Assembly (NCBI GenBank): GCA_003229935.1
Contig: QIGD01000089.1
Coordinates: forward strand, 1 to 8,163
DNA length: 8,163 nucleotides
From: Methanobacteriota archaeon
GTDB taxonomy: Archaea > Hydrothermarchaeota > Hydrothermarchaeia > Hydrothermarchaeales > BMS3B
Direction of reading: 5' to 3'
Made by a program: the position numbers and the translations under genes. Each line of letters begins with the position of its first letter. Positions within the stretch are counted from its first letter, which is position 1. Positions 5,876 through 8,163 of the stretch are shown piece by piece. The notes under the pieces were generated by a model. It made no database searches, was not told the DNA's origin, and saw nothing but the letters and a program-made list of their open reading frames with translations.

Positions 5876-6605
5876 CAGCGAAGGTGGAGTTGATATTGAG
5901 GAGGTGGCAAGGTTAAGTCCCGAGAGGATTTTTTCAAAACATATCGAACCTTTTATTGGCTTATATCCCTATGCTGCAAGAGAGCTTGCCTCAAAGCTTG
6001 GGCTGGAAATAGATGAATTCAAGAGCATAAGTGATTTATTTTTGAATCTCTATAGGGTTTTTGAGAATACAGATGCTCATCTGGCTGAAATAAACCCCGT
6101 AGTAGTTGCAGAAGAGGGTATTTATGCAGCCGATGCCAAACTCGTTATAGATGACGATGCCTTATTCAGACAGGATTTTGACAGGAGTAAAGATATGCCC
6201 TATGTTGAACTTTCAGGAAACATTGGGTGTATCGTTAACGGCGCCGGATTGGCAATGGCCACCATGGACACAATAAAATATCTCGGTGGTGACCCTGCCA
6301 ATTTCCTTGATATTGGAGGTGGAGCAAGCAGCAATACAATGAAGAAGGCTCTTGAGAAAGTCTCTTCCCATCCAAAAGTCAGAGTTATTTTTGTGAATAT
6401 TCTTGGTGGGATAACAAGATGTGATGAGGTGGCAAGAGGTATTCTTAAGGTTTCAGGAATAGAAAAACCCCTTGTTGTCAGGTTTAGAGGTACAAGGGAA
6501 GAGGAAGGCTCAGCTCTGCTCAGGGAGAAGGGTTATAATGTTGAGAGAGATATGATTAAAGCAGCAAAGCTTGCCATAGGTATGGCTGAGGAGAGAGAAG
6601 ATTGA
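5868..6605 (+). CDS. sucC: Succinyl-CoA synthetase beta subunit, C-terminal part (downstream frame)
   Basis: These 245 residues complete SucC. VSSEGGVDIEEVA (2-14) directly continues the ATP-grasp domain of the upstream frame. LAEINPVVV (72-80) and YAADAKLVIDDDA (86-98) are the metal- and nucleotide-binding strands. The CoA-ligase domain follows: GCIVNGAGLAMATMD (120-134), FLDIGGGAS (146-154) and NILGGITRCDEVARG (177-191). All expected motifs are present and the tail is complete. The listed start is the ATG at 5868, which has AGGCGGT five bases upstream, but this half has no known function by itself, so it is better read as part of one gene running 5525-6605. Its TGA (6603-6605) overlaps the TTG start of sucD, the tight coupling expected for two subunits made in equal amounts. 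Confidence 0.9.
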   Translation: MVSSEGGVDIEEVARLSPERIFSKHIEPFIGLYPYAARELASKLGLEIDEFKSISDLFLNLYRVFENTDAHLAEINPVVVAEEGIYAADAKLVIDDDALFRQDFDRSKDMPYVELSGNIGCIVNGAGLAMATMDTIKYLGGDPANFLDIGGGASSNTMKKALEKVSSHPKVRVIFVNILGGITRCDEVARGILKVSGIEKPLVVRFRGTREEEGSALLREKGYNVERDMIKAAKLAIGMAEERED

Positions 6606-7465
6606 GCATATTAATAAATAAAAATACAGGAGTTATTGTTCAGGGAATTACAGGTTCCCAGGGCAGCTTTCATACAAAGCTCATGCTGGATTATGGCACA
6701 GATGTGGTGGCAGGAGTCACTCCAGGAAGGGGTGGTAGAGATGTGCATGGCGTTAGAGTTTATAACACAGTTGCTGAGGCTATCGAGGTAAGCGGTGCTG
6801 AGGCAAGTGTTATCTTTGTGCCTGCTCCCTTTGCTCTTGACGCTGCTCTCGAGGCTATTGAACACCTGAAGCTTGTGGCTATCATAACAGAAGGCATACC
6901 TGTGCACGATGCACTGAAAATTAAAGCTTATGCTAAAGCCGAAGGTGTCAGAGTAATCGGCCCCAATACTGCTGGAATTATTGCACCGGGTAAGAGCAAG
7001 CTTGGAATAATGCCTGCTGAAGTTTTTACTCCTGGTAAAATCGGTATAATATCAAGGAGTGGAACTCTTGCCTATGAGATTGCTCTCACTCTGACTGAAG
7101 CTGGACTTGGCCAGAGTGCTCTTGTTGGTATAGGCGGTGACCCTGTTGTGGGAACTGATTTTATAGATATTCTTAAACTCTATGAGGCAGACCCTGAAAC
7201 TGAGGCGGTTGTGTTGATAGGTGAAATCGGTGGTGATGCTGAGGAGAGAGCCTCAGAGTATATAAAAAATATGAGCAAGCCTGTTGTAGGTTATATAGCG
7301 GGAGTTACTGCACCCGAAGGAAAAAGGATGGGTCATGCCGGAGCAATAATTTCCCATGGTAAGGGCACAGCTAAGAGCAAAATTGAGGCATTGGAAAGAG
7401 CAGGTGCAGAGGTGGCAGGAATTCCCCAGGAGATACCAGAACTTGTAAAGAAGATATTACCTTAG
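6602..7465 (+). CDS. sucD: Succinyl-CoA synthetase alpha subunit
   Basis: SucD is the CoA-binding, phosphohistidine-carrying subunit of succinyl-CoA synthetase. At 287 residues it is close to the usual length of about 290. The start MSILINKNT matches the family exactly, which fixes the TTG at 6602 as initiator; it overlaps the sucC stop as TTGA, with GGAGAG a few bases upstream in the end of sucC. Visible motifs are GITGSQGSFHTK (15-26, CoA-binding Rossmann loop), GVTPGRGG (38-45), SVIFVPAPF (69-77), ITEGIP (95-100), IGPNTAGIIAPG (119-130), SRSGTLAYE (151-159), GIGGDPVVGTDF (176-187), IGEIGGDAEE (206-215) and KRMGHAGAII (241-250), whose His245 is the phosphorylated residue. The subunit is intact, so loss of the enzyme would come only from the sucC frameshift. 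Its 3' end overlaps the convergent membrane-protein gene by nine bases. Confidence 0.96.
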   Translation: MSILINKNTGVIVQGITGSQGSFHTKLMLDYGTDVVAGVTPGRGGRDVHGVRVYNTVAEAIEVSGAEASVIFVPAPFALDAALEAIEHLKLVAIITEGIPVHDALKIKAYAKAEGVRVIGPNTAGIIAPGKSKLGIMPAEVFTPGKIGIISRSGTLAYEIALTLTEAGLGQSALVGIGGDPVVGTDFIDILKLYEADPETEAVVLIGEIGGDAEERASEYIKNMSKPVVGYIAGVTAPEGKRMGHAGAIISHGKGTAKSKIEALERAGAEVAGIPQEIPELVKKILP

Positions 7466-7663
7466 CCTTGAAGGCTGGTAGCGCCACTCTTTATAGCTTT
7501 TTATCGCTGATGTAAAGAAGGCGTAAGTGAGGTATAAGCTCAGGATAATCTGAATAGCTACAAGGTAGGAGTATAGCTTCTCATGAGTATAGATGGCTCC
7601 ATAGGTTAAAGCAAGGGCAGCAAGGACTACAAGAAAAATATTTATCAGATGGCTTCTTAGCAT
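7457..7663 (-). CDS. Small two-helix membrane protein of unknown function
   Basis: This is a 68-residue protein with two predicted membrane helices, about 5-24 (HLINIFLVVLAALALTYGAI) and 31-53 (YSYLVAIQIILSLYLTYAFF and following residues), and a basic tail ending SYKEWRYQPSRLR. The short loop HEKL and the charge pattern suggest that both ends face the cytoplasm. I do not recognise a family. It is supported as a real gene by its composition, its clean two-helix layout and a TATA-like box the right distance before the ATG at 7663. There is no clear Shine-Dalgarno site, which fits a leaderless message. It is convergent with sucD and overlaps its last nine bases. A spurious frame cannot be fully excluded, since the gene is short and the overlap is unusual. 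Confidence 0.6.
   Translation of the reverse strand: MLRSHLINIFLVVLAALALTYGAIYTHEKLYSYLVAIQIILSLYLTYAFFTSAIKSYKEWRYQPSRLR
7464..7476. terminator. Short palindrome at the sucD / membrane-protein convergence
   Basis: AGCCTTGAAGGCT is a perfect inverted repeat with a single central G. It begins inside the sucD stop codon and lies within the last codons of the convergent minus-strand gene. T-rich sequence follows on the plus strand (7489-7502, including a T5 run at 7498-7502). It could help end transcripts of sucCD, but the loop would be very tight and no function is proven. Confidence 0.3.
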
Positions 7664-7683
7664 GGTATGTTTTCTGCCTTTAC

Positions 7684-7691
7684 ATATATAT
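7684..7691 (-). promoter_or_regulatory. Candidate TATA box for the small membrane protein
   Basis: On the minus strand TTAATATATATG contains a TATA-like element centred about 25 bases before the ATG at 7663. That spacing would start the transcript at or next to the start codon, giving a leaderless message and matching the lack of a ribosome site. Confidence 0.4.
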
Positions 7692-7832
7692 TAAGGTAAC
7701 TGTTTATTGCATTGCTTTTTGCGTTAACTTTATAGTGTTGTTCAATTAATACCTTATACCTGATAGGGATTATGGCAAATAGTTGCCTTATTATATAGCA
7801 CATATTAGCTGGTTTAAAAAACTCGACAAGAA

Positions 7833-7842
7833 TTTTTAAATA
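7833..7842 (+). promoter_or_regulatory. Candidate TATA box for the antitoxin gene
   Basis: TTTTTAAATA, preceded by the purine-rich ACAAGAA (possible BRE), is centred about 28 bases before the ATG at 7866. Transcription would begin within a few bases of the start codon. No Shine-Dalgarno site precedes that ATG, consistent with a leaderless message. Confidence 0.45.
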
Positions 7843-7865
7843 GGTTAAGTATATGGATTGTGAAT

Positions 7866-8054
7866 ATGGGTGATGTAGCCTACTACGGAGAACATAAAGC
7901 GAGGTGGGTAACTATTTCAAGCGATGAGTATGATAGCATGAAGTCCACTCTGGAAATCCTCTCGGATGCTGAGTTTTTAGAGCAGATTGGTGAAAGCAGG
8001 GCAGATTACAAAAAAGGAAGTTTTAAAAAGCTTTCAGAACTTCTAAAGGACTAA
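7866..8054 (+). CDS. RelB-like antitoxin, no toxin visible
   Basis: This is a 62-residue charged protein resembling the short archaeal antitoxins of RelE/ParE-type toxin-antitoxin pairs. WVTISSDEYDSMKSTLEILS (14-33) has the family's 'ITxSxxEYxxMxxTLEILSD' pattern, followed by AEFLEQIGES (35-44) and the KKGSFKKLSELLKD tail (49-62) that in such antitoxins wraps the toxin. Antitoxins of this kind neutralise an RNA-cleaving partner and usually repress their own promoter. A GTG at 7860 would add two residues; the ATG at 7866 is preferred because of the TATA box spacing. The cognate toxin gene normally begins within a few bases of the antitoxin stop. In the remaining 109 bases no RelE-like start is seen, so this is either an orphan antitoxin or the partner has been lost or displaced. 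The family assignment is from pattern recognition only. Confidence 0.7.
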   Translation: MGDVAYYGEHKARWVTISSDEYDSMKSTLEILSDAEFLEQIGESRADYKKGSFKKLSELLKD

Positions 8055-8163
8055 AGCTATAGCGTCAATCCTCTTTTGGATTTTTGAACTTTCCCATGGT
8101 CTCAAGTCATGCTATCTTTTATCCTCCCTACTGGGACCAAATGGGTTTTGATTTATGGATGTC
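8055..8163. other. Unassigned window end downstream of the antitoxin
   Basis: No gene is supported here. One plus-strand frame from ATG at 8096 stays open to the last base, giving 22 codons, but the predicted residues are rich in aromatic residues and proline, match no family I recognise and have no ribosome site. On the minus strand one frame is open from the window edge for 16 codons, which could at most be a gene end. No toxin-like start follows the antitoxin stop. Confidence 0.3.

Noticed and set aside
6611..6907. Antisense open frame of 98 codons within sucD
   Set aside because: It is fully opposite the conserved sucD coding sequence and has no independent promoter or recognisable domain.
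8096..8163. Plus-strand frame open to the window edge (possible toxin or new gene start)
   Set aside because: Only 22 codons are visible, with no ribosome site, and the residues do not resemble RelE, ParE or PIN toxins.

Overview
The window reads as archaeal, most likely from a methanogen, a methane- or alkane-oxidising relative, or an Archaeoglobus-like member of the Euryarchaeota. The main evidence is a full-length Ftr (formylmethanofuran:tetrahydromethanopterin formyltransferase). It sits among archaeal-style TATA boxes, anti-16S-like GGAAGTGA ribosome sites and GTG/TTG starts. Ftr also occurs in methylotrophic bacteria (FhcD), so the assignment rests on the combination. No genus can be named from the sequence alone.

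Layout: (1) Bases 1-1540, plus strand: the 3' part of a pyruvate:ferredoxin oxidoreductase beta subunit (porB), cut by the window edge, followed four bases later by complete ftr. (2) Bases 1640-5265, minus strand and visibly more AT-rich: read 5'->3', a zinc-ribbon/TM2 membrane protein, then a large UvrD-type helicase with a C-terminal iron-sulfur PD-(D/E)XK nuclease domain, then a small DUF1232 (YkvA-like) protein whose start overlaps the helicase stop as ATGA. (3) Bases 5525-7465, plus strand: sucC and sucD (succinyl-CoA synthetase beta and alpha). sucC is broken by one extra base in a T run at 5862-5866. (4) Bases 7457-8054: a 68-residue two-helix membrane protein on the minus strand that overlaps the sucD 3' end, then a RelB-like antitoxin gene on the plus strand with no toxin visible in the last 109 bases.

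The plus-strand genes are core carbon metabolism: PorB joins acetyl-CoA and pyruvate, Ftr carries out the second C1-transfer step between CO2 and methyl-tetrahydromethanopterin, and SucCD joins succinate and succinyl-CoA. The minus-strand cassette is of a different kind, concerned with DNA processing. It is the best candidate for an accessory repair or defence module, although no defence function is demonstrated by the sequence. No tRNA, rRNA, CRISPR array or insertion sequence was seen. The longest stretches without a gene are 5266-5524 and 7664-7859, both divergent promoter regions shorter than 300 bases.
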